From contig NZ_JAPFRE010000016.1 in assembly GCF_026183735.1 (NCBI RefSeq), positions 224,697 through 288,696 on the forward strand: a stretch of DNA of 64,000 nt, written 5' to 3'. The translations under genes and the position numbers were made by a program. The stretch comes from Alteromonas sp. ASW11-130. Its GTDB lineage: Bacteria > Pseudomonadota > Gammaproteobacteria > Enterobacterales > Alteromonadaceae. The notes beneath the pieces were generated by a model. That model was not told the origin of the DNA and did no database searches. It was given only the letters and a program-made list of their open reading frames with translations. How positions within the stretch are numbered: the stretch's first letter is position 1; every line of letters begins with the position of its first letter. This document shows, in pieces, positions 26,870 to 36,380 of the stretch.

Positions 26870-28267
26870 CTAATAGTCACGAGCACTAGCGAACAGCGCT
26901 TTAATTTTGCTGGCGCATTTATCACCCGGTTTGTTTTCCACCCCTGAATTAACATCAATCATCCCTGCGCCTGTGGCAGCGGCCTTACTGACATTATCGG
27001 GGGAAATGCCGCCGGCTAAGATAATTTTTTGTTTATCTTTAATATCACCAATAAGTGACCAGTCAAACTGCTTTCCGGTTCCCCCAAACGAATCATCGAT
27101 CTGACAGTCCAGTAAGATTTTATCGACATATTCGCAGTGATTAATTAATGCAAATTGGGTCGGTAACGCACGTTTAACACCTAACGCCTGCCAGATTTCG
27201 CATTGCTCAGGCAGTAATTGTCTAAGTTTTTTTCTAAATTCATCAGTGGTGGGGGTATGTAGCTGCACAGCATAAAGAGAAAGTCGATGGGATATGTCGG
27301 CAATTTCTGATGCGGTAGAGTCAGTAAATACGCCCACGTATGCGCCAGCGTCAAGCGTCACTATGTGCTCAGCTTCGTCTAATGAAATACTACGGGGTGA
27401 TTGTTTTGCAAAAATCATCCCTACGTAAGATGCGCCATTGGCAAAAGCGATTTGGGCATCTTCCCGACAGGTAATGCCACATATCTTTACTGTCCCTAAA
27501 ACTAATTTACGCACAGCAAGCGAAACATCTTCTTGCGCCATTAAAGAGCTGCCAACTAAAAAGCCATTACAGAATGGCGCGAGGGAAAGTACGTCCTGAT
27601 GTGTGTAAATACCCGATTCTGAGACCACTACAAACTCGTGATTAGCATTTTTTAACATGGGAACCAAACGCGTGGTGGTTTTCAAATCAGTAGACAAATC
27701 ACGCAAGTTACGGTTATTGATGCCAATGATGTTGGCTTTCAATTCAATTGCCCGCTGCATTTCGTTCTCATTACTCACTTCCGTTAATACATCGAGGTTT
27801 AATGAATCAGCCACTTTCGCCAATTGTAAGTATTCATCATCGTTAAGAACGCTCAGCATCAACAAGATAGCATCGGCACTATGATAACGCGCCAGATATA
27901 TCTGCATTTCATCAATGAAAAAATCTTTGTTTATCACAGGTACTGAAACACGACTGGTGACATGGCTTAAATAGTCATACTTACCCTGAAAATACTTTTC
28001 ATCCGTAAGTACGGAAATTGCATCTGCATGAGGTAGATATGCATCAATAATCTCGTCTAAATCAAACGGCTCTCGGATCAAACCTTTGGAAGGCGATGCT
28101 TTCTTACATTCCAAAATGAACCGAGTAGGAGAAGCTTGAAGCGCGTCGAATAGGCTTCTATTTGAGGGTAACAGCGTCGATCTAATATGCTCTACGTTTA
28201 GCTCACGCTTTTTGAACTCGAGTTCTCTACGCTTATTTTGTACGATTTCCTGTAAGATATTACGCAT
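26870..28267 (-). CDS. trpCF: bifunctional indole-3-glycerol phosphate synthase / phosphoribosylanthranilate isomerase
   Basis: 465 residues. The N-terminal half (about 1-250) is Trp[32 protein letters not shown] and SESGIY. The C-terminal half (about 255-465) is Trp[27 protein letters not shown] and [11 protein letters not shown]. The ATG at 28267 is chosen: it has AGGTG a few bases upstream and overlaps trpD by eight bases; the open frame begins 30 bases earlier but has no support. The fusion is typical of gammaproteobacteria. Confidence 0.96.
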   Translation of the reverse strand: MRNILQEIVQNKRRELEFKKRELNVEHIRSTLLPSNRSLFDALQASPTRFILECKKASPSKGLIREPFDLDEIIDAYLPHADAISVLTDEKYFQGKYDYLSHVTSRVSVPVINKDFFIDEMQIYLARYHSADAILLMLSVLNDDEYLQLAKVADSLNLDVLTEVSNENEMQRAIELKANIIGINNRNLRDLSTDLKTTTRLVPMLKNANHEFVVVSESGIYTHQDVLSLAPFCNGFLVGSSLMAQEDVSLAVRKLVLGTVKICGITCREDAQIAFANGASYVGMIFAKQSPRSISLDEAEHIVTLDAGAYVGVFTDSTASEIADISHRLSLYAVQLHTPTTDEFRKKLRQLLPEQCEIWQALGVKRALPTQFALINHCEYVDKILLDCQIDDSFGGTGKQFDWSLIGDIKDKQKIILAGGISPDNVSKAAATGAGMIDVNSGVENKPGDKCASKIKALFASARDY

Positions 28268-29291
28268 GTTGCACCTGTTGCTGGGAAAGTGATGCAACGC
28301 GTTCTAAAATCTCTAGCGCTTTGCCATTTTGCATCACCGACAATGCGAGTTCTGTGCCTTGCTGAAATGAAGACACGGTGTCAGTTAGTTTTAAAAGAGC
28401 AGCGCAGTTCATAGCAATAGCAGCACGATGCGCTTCTTTGCCTTCACCAGCCAGCGCGGCCTTAATCATTTTATAATTATCGGCAGGTTCGCCACCTTCA
28501 ATCGCAGAGATAGGGTGCTCACTTAGACCAAAGTCTGCGGGGGTAACTGTCAGACGGCGAACGTCACCATGCTCTAAGTCTAAAATAATTGATTCGCCAT
28601 GAAGGGCCAATTCGTCCAGTCCACTGCCATGCACAATCATTGCGCGATGCTGTCCTAATAACATCAGTGTACGCGCGTATTGCTCAAGTAAATGGGGGCT
28701 GTACACACCGAATAACCCATGGCTTGGCCGCGCTGGGTTAGCTAATGGTCCGAGAATATTGAAAATGGTGCGGGTTTTCAGTTCAGCTCTAACCGGTGCC
28801 GCATGCCGCATTCCGGCGTGATAAACTGGCGCATAAAGAAAGCAGAAATCAGCTTCATCTAAACATTTTCTTGCAGTGGATGGGGGCATTTCCAGCTCGA
28901 TCCCACATTGTCGAAAAAGATCGGCCGAACCTGAGCGACTGGAGACGCTTCTATTCCCGTGTTTCGCAACCTTAACCCCGCACGCAGCAGCCAATACTGC
29001 CGCAGCACTTGAGATGTTAATGGTATTATGACCGTCGCCTCCTGTTCCCACAATATCCGCAAAGGGATAGTCAGGCGTTGAAAAAGGGGTAGCATTCGAT
29101 ATCATTGCACTAACCGCCCCAGCGATTTCATCGGCTGATTCATTTTTAAGTTTCAGTGCAATTAGCACAGCGGAGATAATCGTGTCTGGCTGTTCACCAT
29201 GCATAATGCTGTTAAATAGCGCAAATGATTGTGTCTGGGTCAGGTCTTCCTGATTAAACAATTTATTCAGGATGGGAAAAACATCAAGCAT
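28260..29291 (-). CDS. trpD: anthranilate phosphoribosyltransferase
   Basis: 343 residues. It transfers phosphoribosyl from PRPP to anthranilate. The PRPP motif is DIVGTGGDG, followed by NISSAAAVLAAACG, KHGNRSVSSRSGSADL, and the second metal motif GLDELA. It is a stand-alone TrpD, not fused to TrpG, and overlaps trpG by eight bases and trpCF by eight bases. Confidence 0.97.
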   Translation of the reverse strand: MLDVFPILNKLFNQEDLTQTQSFALFNSIMHGEQPDTIISAVLIALKLKNESADEIAGAVSAMISNATPFSTPDYPFADIVGTGGDGHNTINISSAAAVLAAACGVKVAKHGNRSVSSRSGSADLFRQCGIELEMPPSTARKCLDEADFCFLYAPVYHAGMRHAAPVRAELKTRTIFNILGPLANPARPSHGLFGVYSPHLLEQYARTLMLLGQHRAMIVHGSGLDELALHGESIILDLEHGDVRRLTVTPADFGLSEHPISAIEGGEPADNYKMIKAALAGEGKEAHRAAIAMNCAALLKLTDTVSSFQQGTELALSVMQNGKALEILERVASLSQQQVQHA

Positions 29292-29898
29292 GGTTTACCT
29301 CCTTGGACGTTAAGAACGCTATACTTTGGTTAAGCAGCTTGCTACCAGTAGCGGTTAGAATAGATTCCGGATGGAATTGAAATCCCAGCATTCGATCTTC
29401 CTTTGCCAGGACTGCCATAGGATTATCTTCGTAATAGGCAATGCATCGCAAATTTGACGGCAGCGATGTGGCGACAAGCGAATGATACCGAGCCACCATA
29501 AGAGGCTGAGGTAAGCCTGTGAAAGCACCCTCACCGGTATGTTCAATAGCTGAGGCTTTCCCGTGCATAACCACTTTTGCCCTGCCAACAATACCGCCGT
29601 AATGCTCCACAATTGCTTGATGGCCAAGACAGATCCCTAGCACCGGAAATACCCCTGCAATTTTGGCCAATAAAGCTGGCACACAGCCTGCCTGATGAGG
29701 AGCGCCAGGTCCGGGTGAAATCATCAGCAAAACCCGTTTTGAGCGAGTCTTTTCTTGCATCTTAGCGTAAATATGCGCTGCACTTACGGTGTTACGATAA
29801 ATGATTAGTTCGAAATCAAGGGCGCGTAGCTCGTCGACTAGGTTGTAAGTGAATGAATCTACGTTGTCGATAAGAAAAATACACACTTCGTTTTTCAT
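29284..29898 (-). CDS. trpG: anthranilate synthase component II (glutamine amidotransferase)
   Basis: 204 residues, class I glutamine amidotransferase that supplies ammonia to TrpE. The nucleophile is C90 in LGICLGHQAI and the His-Glu pair is in FQFHPES. N-terminal LIDNVDSFTYNLVDEL is typical of TrpG/PabA; the trp operon position decides for TrpG. Start and trpE stop overlap as TGATG. Confidence 0.96.
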   Translation of the reverse strand: MKNEVCIFLIDNVDSFTYNLVDELRALDFELIIYRNTVSAAHIYAKMQEKTRSKRVLLMISPGPGAPHQAGCVPALLAKIAGVFPVLGICLGHQAIVEHYGGIVGRAKVVMHGKASAIEHTGEGAFTGLPQPLMVARYHSLVATSLPSNLRCIAYYEDNPMAVLAKEDRMLGFQFHPESILTATGSKLLNQSIAFLTSKEVNHA

Positions 29899-31493
29899 CA
29901 GGCTACTTCCTGCGTATTGTTGGTGGCTTGAACCGCGCTTACCACCGCCTGTGCCTTACTGCGGGTTTCGTCCGCTTCCGCTTGTGGATCAGAATCGTAC
30001 ACCACGCCAGCGCCAGCCTGAATATAGGCTGTTTGATTCCGTACAAATGCAGAGCGGATTACGATACAGGTATCCATATCGCCCCGCCCGTTAATATAGC
30101 CCACTGCGCCTCCATAGCTGCCTCTTCTTTTTTGTTCCATTTCACGAATTAGGGACGCTGCGCTTATTTTGGGGGCACCAACTAATGTTCCCATATTCAT
30201 GCAAGCCTGATAGGCATGTAGCGTGTCTAAATCATTTCTTAGTTGGCCGACTACGCGAGACACCAGATGCATAACGTGGGAATAGCGATCAACCTTAAGT
30301 AAATCTTTAACATAGCGGGTCCCAGGTTGACTGACTTTTGCCACGTCATTTCGAGCCAAATCGACTAACATAATATGTTCTGCTTTTTCTTTGTCATCAT
30401 TTCGTAGATCAAGTTCAACCCTGCTATCTAAGTCAGCATCGATACTACCATCGGGTCGTTTGCCTCGGGCGCGCGTGCCCGCAATGGGGTAAATCTCTAC
30501 CTGGTTACTTTGTTTTTCATATTTCAAAGCGGATTCTGGCGAGGCCCCGAATATCGAGAAGTCTCTATCCTGTAAATAAAACATATAGGGGCTGGGGTTG
30601 GTCTGTTTAAGTTTGGCGTAGGATTTTCTTGGAGAGGGGCAGGGTAGTGAAAACGTTCGCGATGGTACTACCTGAAAAATATCGCCTGCCAGAATGTGCT
30701 CTTTAAGATGCAGGACATCTTGCTTAAAAACAGCGTCTGATTTATCTACTCTAACACAGTTGGAGTGGGGCTCATTCGTGGTAAGAAGTACCTCAGTACT
30801 TTTTAAGCGACTAAGTTGTTCACTGATGTGTTCCAGTTTCTGAGAAACAGAAAAATAGCTTTGAGCAACCTGTTCGCCGCTGAACACGCTGCCCAGCAAT
30901 TCTGTTTCCTGCGTTTTGTGATTGGTGATAAGTAACGTCTCTGCCAGGTAGAATACATAGTCAGGACACGTGTTTTCACTTACATTAACCTTGGGCAGGT
31001 TTTCAAAAGAACCCAGCAGGTCATAAGCGAACGCCCCCCCTAGAAACACCGAGTGGGGGTGGTCCCGCAGTGCACAGACGGATTTTAAGAGTGTTCGTAA
31101 TCCATCAAAAACGCTCACTGCTTTGAGGCGGCTGTCTTCATCGAAATTAGAAGGTGTATCAGGCACATTTAAGGTTACAGTGTGACCTTCTTCATTGATG
31201 GAAATGCCATGTGGACAGTGTTGCCTGAATAGAGGCAATACACTTGCCCCATTATCGTTGAGCGCTTCACAGATAACAGTGCGACCGTTACATTCGATTC
31301 GTAGTGCTGCATCAACCAGTAGTAGGCTTTGTAAATTATCTTTGCTTTCAATTTCAGCCGACTCAAGCAATAGCGAAGGTTTTCCTTTTTCACATAGCAT
31401 TTCGAATGCTTGCAGAGGGTCACTCACATACTGACAACGTCGAACAATGGTTTCTACTATCCCTGGCTGATTGCCTAACTCGGCTAAACTCAT
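29898..31493 (-). CDS. trpE: anthranilate synthase component I
   Basis: 531 residues from the ATG at 31493, preceded by AGGAG. A longer open frame upstream runs through the attenuator hairpin and is not used. The protein makes anthranilate from chorismate. The tryptophan feedback site motif LLESA is present at 42-46. The chorismate-binding core includes DIFQVVPSR, GASPESALK, IAGTRARGKRPDG, HIMLVDLARND and ISAASLIREMEQKRRGSYGG. Transcription into trpE is controlled by the attenuator just upstream. Confidence 0.97.
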   Translation of the reverse strand: MSLAELGNQPGIVETIVRRCQYVSDPLQAFEMLCEKGKPSLLLESAEIESKDNLQSLLLVDAALRIECNGRTVICEALNDNGASVLPLFRQHCPHGISINEEGHTVTLNVPDTPSNFDEDSRLKAVSVFDGLRTLLKSVCALRDHPHSVFLGGAFAYDLLGSFENLPKVNVSENTCPDYVFYLAETLLITNHKTQETELLGSVFSGEQVAQSYFSVSQKLEHISEQLSRLKSTEVLLTTNEPHSNCVRVDKSDAVFKQDVLHLKEHILAGDIFQVVPSRTFSLPCPSPRKSYAKLKQTNPSPYMFYLQDRDFSIFGASPESALKYEKQSNQVEIYPIAGTRARGKRPDGSIDADLDSRVELDLRNDDKEKAEHIMLVDLARNDVAKVSQPGTRYVKDLLKVDRYSHVMHLVSRVVGQLRNDLDTLHAYQACMNMGTLVGAPKISAASLIREMEQKRRGSYGGAVGYINGRGDMDTCIVIRSAFVRNQTAYIQAGAGVVYDSDPQAEADETRSKAQAVVSAVQATNNTQEVA

Positions 31494-31522
31494 TTTTTCT
31501 GCAACTCCTGAATCGTGAAAAT

Positions 31523-31550
31523 AAAAAAGGCCCGTTAAAAACGGGCCTTT
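31523..31550 (-). terminator. trp attenuator terminator hairpin
   Basis: On the minus strand AAAGGCCCGT - TTTTA - ACGGGCCTTT followed by a run of T. It lies between the trp leader peptide and trpE. The first arm (31540-31546) can alternatively pair with AGCGGGC at 31581-31587, which would form the antiterminator. Confidence 0.9.
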
Positions 31551-31585
31551 CTTTAAAAAACATACACCAACGCATGCTCCGCCCG

Positions 31586-31648
31586 CTAAGAGAGGGAGTG
31601 CCACCACCAGTTAATTAGTGTCATCGAAGAGACCGGGGTTGTTTGCAT
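31586..31648 (-). CDS. trpL: trp operon leader peptide
   Basis: A 20-codon frame with three consecutive tryptophan codons (plus-strand positions 31601-31609) four codons before its TAG stop. An internal ATG at 31624 would give a 12-residue peptide; neither start has a strong Shine-Dalgarno. The proposed antiterminator arm (31581-31587) begins inside the stop codon. A ribosome stalled at the Trp codons would leave it free, and one at the stop would cover it, as attenuation requires. The peptide has no function other than its translation. Confidence 0.85.
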   Translation of the reverse strand: MQTTPVSSMTLINWWWHSLS

Positions 31649-31698
31649 GGTTACTAAATACCTAATTATTAAAAATGGGTAAACTTGGTTAGGATTCG

Positions 31699-31739
31699 AC
31701 GTGCTTAGCACGTATACTGTTACTAATAGAAGAAAACAA
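31699..31739 (-). promoter_or_regulatory. candidate trp promoter and operator-like palindrome
   Basis: On the minus strand TTGTTT (31734-31739) and TATACG (31711-31716) are 17 bases apart, a plausible sigma-70 promoter. A palindrome ACGTGC-TTA-GCACGT at 31699-31713 covers the end of the -10 and the expected start site. It does not match the E. coli TrpR operator, so the binding protein, if any, is unknown. Confidence 0.45.
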
Positions 31740-31749
31740 AAAGTCCCTA

Positions 31750-32622
31750 GTGTCAACTGAAAATTTTCAAAAACAGTTAAAAATTGATTTACATAGTCAT
31801 ACTCAGCTATCTGATGGCCAACTCTCGCCTGAAGAACTAATTGCTCGTGCTCATACAATGCAGGTAGATGTTTTAGCCATCACTGATCACGATACAGTAG
31901 CAGCACTAGAAAGTGCTCATGCGTTTCAGTCCAAGCAAAATCGCCCATTGACGATAGTCAATGGCGTAGAAATATCCTGTAGCTGGCATGGTTTTGATAT
32001 TCATATAGTGGGTTTAAATATAGATCCCGCCCATTCTAATTTAAATAAGTTTTTAGCTAATCAAGCTGATATCCGCCACGATCGCGCGATTAAAATGGGT
32101 GAAAAACTGGTTAAGTGTGGTTTTGATGGTGTGACAGAAAAAGCGCTTGCTTTAGCTGGTAAAGGGCAAGTAACACGAGCGCACTTTGCCAGAGTACTGG
32201 TCGCTGATTATCACGTGGCGTCGATGGATAAGGTGTTTAAAAAGTATCTGGGTAAAGGCAAGCGCGCTTTTTACAAAGCACGTTGGCCAGAAATCAAAAA
32301 TGCAGTTGCCGTTATTCAACAGGCTGGTGGTCAGGCAGTACTGGCCCATCCTGCCCACTACGATATGACCACTAAGTGGTTACGTAGACTGGTGAATGAT
32401 TTCAGGGAAGCAAATGGCGATGCAATTGAAACCGTGTTTCCCGGTATAGCAGCAGATAAACGTCAAATCATAAATGAATTGGCAAAGGAACATAACTTAC
32501 TTGCTTCTGCAGGCTCCGATTTTCATTTTCCTTCGCGCTGGACTGAGCTTGGACGAAATGTGCAGATTGATGACGCTCTCACGCCTGTCTGGCATAATTG
32601 GAATTTTGCACACTCTGGATAA
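31750..32622 (+). CDS. rnm: PHP-domain phosphoesterase Rnm/YciV (RNase AM)
   Basis: 290 residues starting with GTG. PHP metal motifs: DLHSHTQLSDG, AITDHDT, NGVEISCSWH, HIVGLN, and LAHPAHY and GSDFHFP near the end. The sequence follows E. coli YciV along its length, including TRAHFARVLV and KVFKKYLGKGK. YciV is a 5'-3' exonuclease acting on short RNA fragments, on 5S/23S rRNA 5' ends and on 3',5'-bisphosphonucleotides. It is divergent from the trp operon and four bases upstream of yciO, as in E. coli. No clear Shine-Dalgarno is visible. Confidence 0.93.
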   Translation: MSTENFQKQLKIDLHSHTQLSDGQLSPEELIARAHTMQVDVLAITDHDTVAALESAHAFQSKQNRPLTIVNGVEISCSWHGFDIHIVGLNIDPAHSNLNKFLANQADIRHDRAIKMGEKLVKCGFDGVTEKALALAGKGQVTRAHFARVLVADYHVASMDKVFKKYLGKGKRAFYKARWPEIKNAVAVIQQAGGQAVLAHPAHYDMTTKWLRRLVNDFREANGDAIETVFPGIAADKRQIINELAKEHNLLASAGSDFHFPSRWTELGRNVQIDDALTPVWHNWNFAHSG

Positions 32623-32626
32623 TATT

Positions 32627-33247
32627 ATGAGTCAGTATTTCACTATTCACCCTGAAAATCCGCAGCAGCGCTTGATTAATCAAGCATGTGATCTCATTCG
32701 TCGTGGTGAAGTGGTAGTTTATCCCAGCGACTCGGGTTACGCCATTGGCTGTCAAATGGATGATAAAAAAGCGCTTGATAAGCTTTGTATGGTAAGGCGT
32801 ATCGACATTGAACACCAATTCACACTTATGTGCCGAGATATGTCAGAGTTATCGGTATATGCGAAGGTAGATAATACGGTATTTAGGTTGGTGAAAAATA
32901 ATACCCCTGGCCCTTATACTTTTATTTTAAAAGCCACTCGCGAAGTGCCAAAACGTTTACAAAATCCTAAGCGCAAAACAATTGGTATGCGAGTACCGAG
33001 TAATAATATAGCCCAACGATTACTGGAAACCTTGAACGAACCCATGATGTCTACATCGCTTATATTACCGGGTGAAACCATGGCAGAGTCAGATCCTGAA
33101 GACATCCGCTCAAAACTGGAAAAGCGAGTTGGACTTATAATCGACGGTGGCTGTATTGGTGAACAACCCACTACTGTTATTGATTTGTCAAATGATGAGC
33201 CGGTGATCGTCCGAGAAGGGGCAGGGGATACTTCTCCGTTCCTATGA
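32627..33247 (+). CDS. yciO: YciO, Sua5/YrdC-family protein
   Basis: 206 residues from the ATG at 32627, the same length as E. coli YciO; the open frame extends upstream into rnm but that part is not homologous. It has the YrdC fold: VVVYPSDSGYAIGCQ, the KxR-type nucleotide site in MVRRIDIEHQFTLMC, GPYTFILKAT, and IGMRVPSN. Paralogues make threonylcarbamoyl-AMP for tRNA t6A; YciO proper has little or different activity. The stop overlaps the scpA start (ATGA). Confidence 0.93.
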   Translation: MSQYFTIHPENPQQRLINQACDLIRRGEVVVYPSDSGYAIGCQMDDKKALDKLCMVRRIDIEHQFTLMCRDMSELSVYAKVDNTVFRLVKNNTPGPYTFILKATREVPKRLQNPKRKTIGMRVPSNNIAQRLLETLNEPMMSTSLILPGETMAESDPEDIRSKLEKRVGLIIDGGCIGEQPTTVIDLSNDEPVIVREGAGDTSPFL

Positions 33248-34116
33248 GCCATCACGCGTCGGGCAGTGATGTCCAGGAAGTGACGCCAGAACAGGCGCAA
33301 TCCGCACCGATATCCGAGCCAGTGCAGCAACCTTTGCCGCTGGCTTTCATTAACGGTGAAGCGCTAATAGAAAAACCTCAGGATTTGTATATTCCACCGG
33401 ATGCACTGGAAGTTATTCTAGAAGCATTCGAAGGTCCTTTGGATCTGTTGCTATATCTCATTCGCAAACAAAAATTTGATATTACGACCTTGCCCGTCGC
33501 GCAGATAACCAGCCAGTACATGGAGTACGTGGAAGTTATGAAATCTGTTAAACTGGAGTTGGCCGCTGAATATTTGTTAATGGCAGCTATTTTGGCAGAA
33601 ATAAAATCCAGACTGCTTTTGCCAAGAAGAGAGGTTGATAGCGAAGATGAGGAAGATCCCCGCGCAGAATTAATACGACGACTAAAAGAATATGAAGTAC
33701 TGAAGAAAGCCGCCCAGGAACTCGATGAGCAACCCAGGCTTGAGCGAGATGTATTCTTGTGTGAGGTAATGTTGGATGAAGCAATTCAACCCATAAAAAT
33801 ACAACCACACGTAGAATTACAAGAGTTGGTTTTAGCTTTTAGCCAAGCAATGAAACGTGCGGCGGCATTCGAGCACCACACTATCGAACGAGAAGCGTTA
33901 AGCACGCGCGAGCGTATGGCGGCGATTTTAGCAGCGTTAAATGCGCATGAATTCAGTCCGATGGAAAGCTTGTTTGCTGTAAGTGAAGGTAAACCAGGCG
34001 TAGTTGTATCTTTCCTTGCTATTTTAGAATTGATTAAAGAACAATTGATTGTTTGTATTCAGGCAGGGCCTTACAGCAAGATCCATGTTAAATTAGGCAG
34101 TCATGAAAAAGATTAA
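33244..34116 (+). CDS. scpA: segregation and condensation protein A
   Basis: 290 residues, the kleisin of the SMC-ScpAB condensin-like complex. After a poorly conserved N-terminus of about 55 residues comes the signature FEGPLDLLLYLIRKQKFDI, then YLLMAAILAEIKSRLLLPR and the C-terminal winged-helix region ending in IKVKLGS-like sequence. It overlaps scpB by 14 bases. SMC itself is not in the window; in gammaproteobacteria lacking a linked smc gene the complex may use a distant one. Confidence 0.95.
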   Translation: MSHHASGSDVQEVTPEQAQSAPISEPVQQPLPLAFINGEALIEKPQDLYIPPDALEVILEAFEGPLDLLLYLIRKQKFDITTLPVAQITSQYMEYVEVMKSVKLELAAEYLLMAAILAEIKSRLLLPRREVDSEDEEDPRAELIRRLKEYEVLKKAAQELDEQPRLERDVFLCEVMLDEAIQPIKIQPHVELQELVLAFSQAMKRAAAFEHHTIEREALSTRERMAAILAALNAHEFSPMESLFAVSEGKPGVVVSFLAILELIKEQLIVCIQAGPYSKIHVKLGSHEKD

Positions 34117-34696
34117 CCATCAGCAACTTAAACAGCTTGTAGAAGCGACTATTTTTGTCGCTCAAAAGCCCGTTTCGGAAAATCTGCTTCGAGCTACTGT
34201 GCTGATTGAATTTACTGTAAGTGATCGGGCGCTAAAAAAAGTGCTAAAAGAGCTTCAATTAGATTATCAGCCACGTGGTATCCAACTTGTTAAAGTAGCG
34301 GGTGGTTATCGCTTTCAGTCACTAGACAGCTTAAGCCCATTTTTAAGTATGCTTTGGCAGGAAAATGCACCAAAATACTCCAGGGCAATGATGGAAACGC
34401 TTGCTTTGATAGCATATAGGCAACCTATTACCCGCGGAGAAATAGAGCAGATTCGTGGCGTAGCAGTAAGTAGCAATATAATGAAAACACTGATGGAACG
34501 GGGCTGGATACGCAGCGTTGGGCACAAAGAAGTTCCCGGCCGCCCCGCCCTTTATGCAACTACAATCGGTTTTTTAGATTATTTTTCATTACAGTCGTTA
34601 GCAGAACTACCCTCTACTGACGCATTTGACGCCTTGGCACAACAAACTGATCAGGGCAAAACGAACTACGTATTAACAGAGTCGGCGAATGAATAG
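34103..34696 (+). CDS. scpB: segregation and condensation protein B
   Basis: 197 residues with two winged helices. Conserved ETLALIAYRQPITRGEIEQIRGV and RGWIRSVGHKEVPGRPALYAT identify ScpB, which dimerises and binds ScpA. The ATG lies 14 bases inside scpA, indicating translational coupling. The last 30 residues are an acidic, variable tail. Confidence 0.96.
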   Translation: MKKINHQQLKQLVEATIFVAQKPVSENLLRATVLIEFTVSDRALKKVLKELQLDYQPRGIQLVKVAGGYRFQSLDSLSPFLSMLWQENAPKYSRAMMETLALIAYRQPITRGEIEQIRGVAVSSNIMKTLMERGWIRSVGHKEVPGRPALYATTIGFLDYFSLQSLAELPSTDAFDALAQQTDQGKTNYVLTESANE

Positions 34697-34742
34697 CTTA
34701 CTTCATCGTCCTCATTATTCTGAATAAAGAGCCAAATCATCA

Positions 34743-35669
34743 ATGAGCGAAAAATTACAAAAAGTTCTTGCTAATCAAGGTTTAGGGTCCCGTCGTGAGA
34801 TGGAGCGTTGGATCGAAGAAGGCAGAGTGTCCGTAGACGGTAAAGTGGCTACGCTGGGAGATCGTGTAGACGCGGTCGCACAACTACGTGTGGATGGCCA
34901 TTTGCTTTCACGACAGACTGAAAAGCCTGTATGCAGGGTGTTAATGTATAACAAACCGGAAGGTGAAATTTGTACGCGCCATGATGAAGAAGGACGCGCC
35001 ACGGTTTTTGAACGTCTGCCTAATATACGTCTGGGCCGTTGGATAGCCGTTGGCCGACTAGATATCAATACCAGCGGCTTATTGTTGTTTACCAATGATG
35101 GTGAGCTGGCGAATCGCTTGATGCACCCTAAATGTGAAGTAGAAAGGGAATATGCTGTTCGGGTTTTCGGCGAAGTCAGCAAAGAAACGCTCAATAGGCT
35201 TCAAAAAGGCGTGCAGTTAGAAGACGGAGAAGCAAAGTTCACCAGTATAAAAGCGCGTCCCTCTGACGAGGACAGCATGAACCATTGGTACAATGTCACT
35301 CTTTCCGAAGGAAAAAACCGAGAAGTAAGGCGTCTCTGGGAGTCTCAAGGGGCCCAGGTAAGTAGACTTATACGTGTGAAGTACGGCACTATTGAATTAC
35401 AGAAAAGATTGCCACAAGGCGCGTGGGTTGAGCTGCCATTAGATGAAGTTAACTCGTTACGAAAGTTAGTTCAGCTTCCTAATGAAACTGACAGCCTTGT
35501 CGATGCTCGACAAAACAAACTCGATCATGCACGCCTCAGCCGCATGCGTCGCTCGGTTAAAAAACATCGCACGCGTAGTGCAGAGGGAAAGACAAAGCAA
35601 TCCGCTAATGCGTTTGAGCCAGCCGTTTCTCCCCGCAAAAACGAACGAAAAAGAAGAAAACCTCGCTAA
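34743..35669 (+). CDS. rluB: 23S rRNA pseudouridine(2605) synthase RluB
   Basis: 308 residues. The N-terminal S4 RNA-binding domain (about 1-60) has LGSRREMERWIEEGRV; the RsuA/RluB catalytic domain has D107 in GRLDINTSGLLLFTNDG, and GKNREVRRLWES near residue 200. A basic Arg/Lys-rich tail of about 60 residues follows, as in RluB. The gene follows scpB by 46 bases, the same neighbourhood as in many gammaproteobacteria. RluE/RluF-type paralogues are excluded by the S4 domain, tail and location. Confidence 0.93.
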   Translation: MSEKLQKVLANQGLGSRREMERWIEEGRVSVDGKVATLGDRVDAVAQLRVDGHLLSRQTEKPVCRVLMYNKPEGEICTRHDEEGRATVFERLPNIRLGRWIAVGRLDINTSGLLLFTNDGELANRLMHPKCEVEREYAVRVFGEVSKETLNRLQKGVQLEDGEAKFTSIKARPSDEDSMNHWYNVTLSEGKNREVRRLWESQGAQVSRLIRVKYGTIELQKRLPQGAWVELPLDEVNSLRKLVQLPNETDSLVDARQNKLDHARLSRMRRSVKKHRTRSAEGKTKQSANAFEPAVSPRKNERKRRKPR

Positions 35670-35723
35670 ATAAGTAGCTTAACTTTAGCCATGCACCGTC
35701 CCAATAATAAATAAGGATCTGTC

Positions 35724-36311
35724 TTGCAGAAACTGGAAGCACAACTTACGTTCATAAACGAACTGGATCTTCTTAAAGGCGTTCAACGTCAAGCGCTCAT
35801 TAAATGCGATAATAATCGTCAGGAAAACAGTGCTGAGCATAGCTGGCACATCGCTTTAACAGCCGTTACGTTGCAAGAGTATGCCGATGAGGTAATCGAC
35901 ATTAGCCGCGTGATCCAAATGCTGTTAATTCATGATGTGGTTGAAATAGATGCTGGTGATACGTTCGCCTTTGCCTCCGACGCAGCATTAAATAATCAAG
36001 AAGAAATAGAACGTAACGCGGCGTATCGTATATTCGGTTTGCTGCCAGAGCCCCAATCAAAAATCATGCTGGACCTGTGGATGGAGTTTGAAAACGCGGA
36101 AACGGCTGATAGTCGCTTCGCTAAAGCAATAGATCGCATTTTACCGTTAATTCAGAACGTACAAAATGAAGGGGGAAGCTGGGCAAAGCACAAAGTGAAT
36201 AAGTCGAAAGTACTTGCCAGAAATCAGTATTTGAAGGACTCAGCCCCTACACTTTGGGAATATGCGTGCCAGCAAATTGACTATGCCGAAAAACAAGGGT
36301 GGTTAATCTAA
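35724..36311 (+). CDS. HD-domain phosphohydrolase (HD_3/HDDC2-like)
   Basis: 195 residues starting at TTG with AAGGAT upstream. Metal ligands of the HD fold are seen as E38-H39 in NSAEHSWHIAL, H70-D71 in LLIHDVVEIDAGD, and a later Asp in FAKAIDRILPL. The family includes 5'-deoxynucleotidases, so it may hydrolyse dNMPs or similar nucleotides. It is not the classical YfbR, whose N-terminus differs. Confidence 0.85.
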   Translation: MQKLEAQLTFINELDLLKGVQRQALIKCDNNRQENSAEHSWHIALTAVTLQEYADEVIDISRVIQMLLIHDVVEIDAGDTFAFASDAALNNQEEIERNAAYRIFGLLPEPQSKIMLDLWMEFENAETADSRFAKAIDRILPLIQNVQNEGGSWAKHKVNKSKVLARNQYLKDSAPTLWEYACQQIDYAEKQGWLI

Positions 36312-36380
36312 TTAGTGAGGGGGCGTAGCGGCTTTGCGAAATTTACCACGGCCCCTATAACTTTCGTTCGTTGTTAAATG

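Noticed and set aside
31494-31607. N-terminal extension of trpE
   Set aside because: It would translate through the attenuator terminator; the ATG at 31493 has a ribosome site and fits the family length.
32474-32626. upstream extension of yciO inside rnm
   Set aside because: The ATG at 32627 gives exactly the 206 residues of E. coli YciO.
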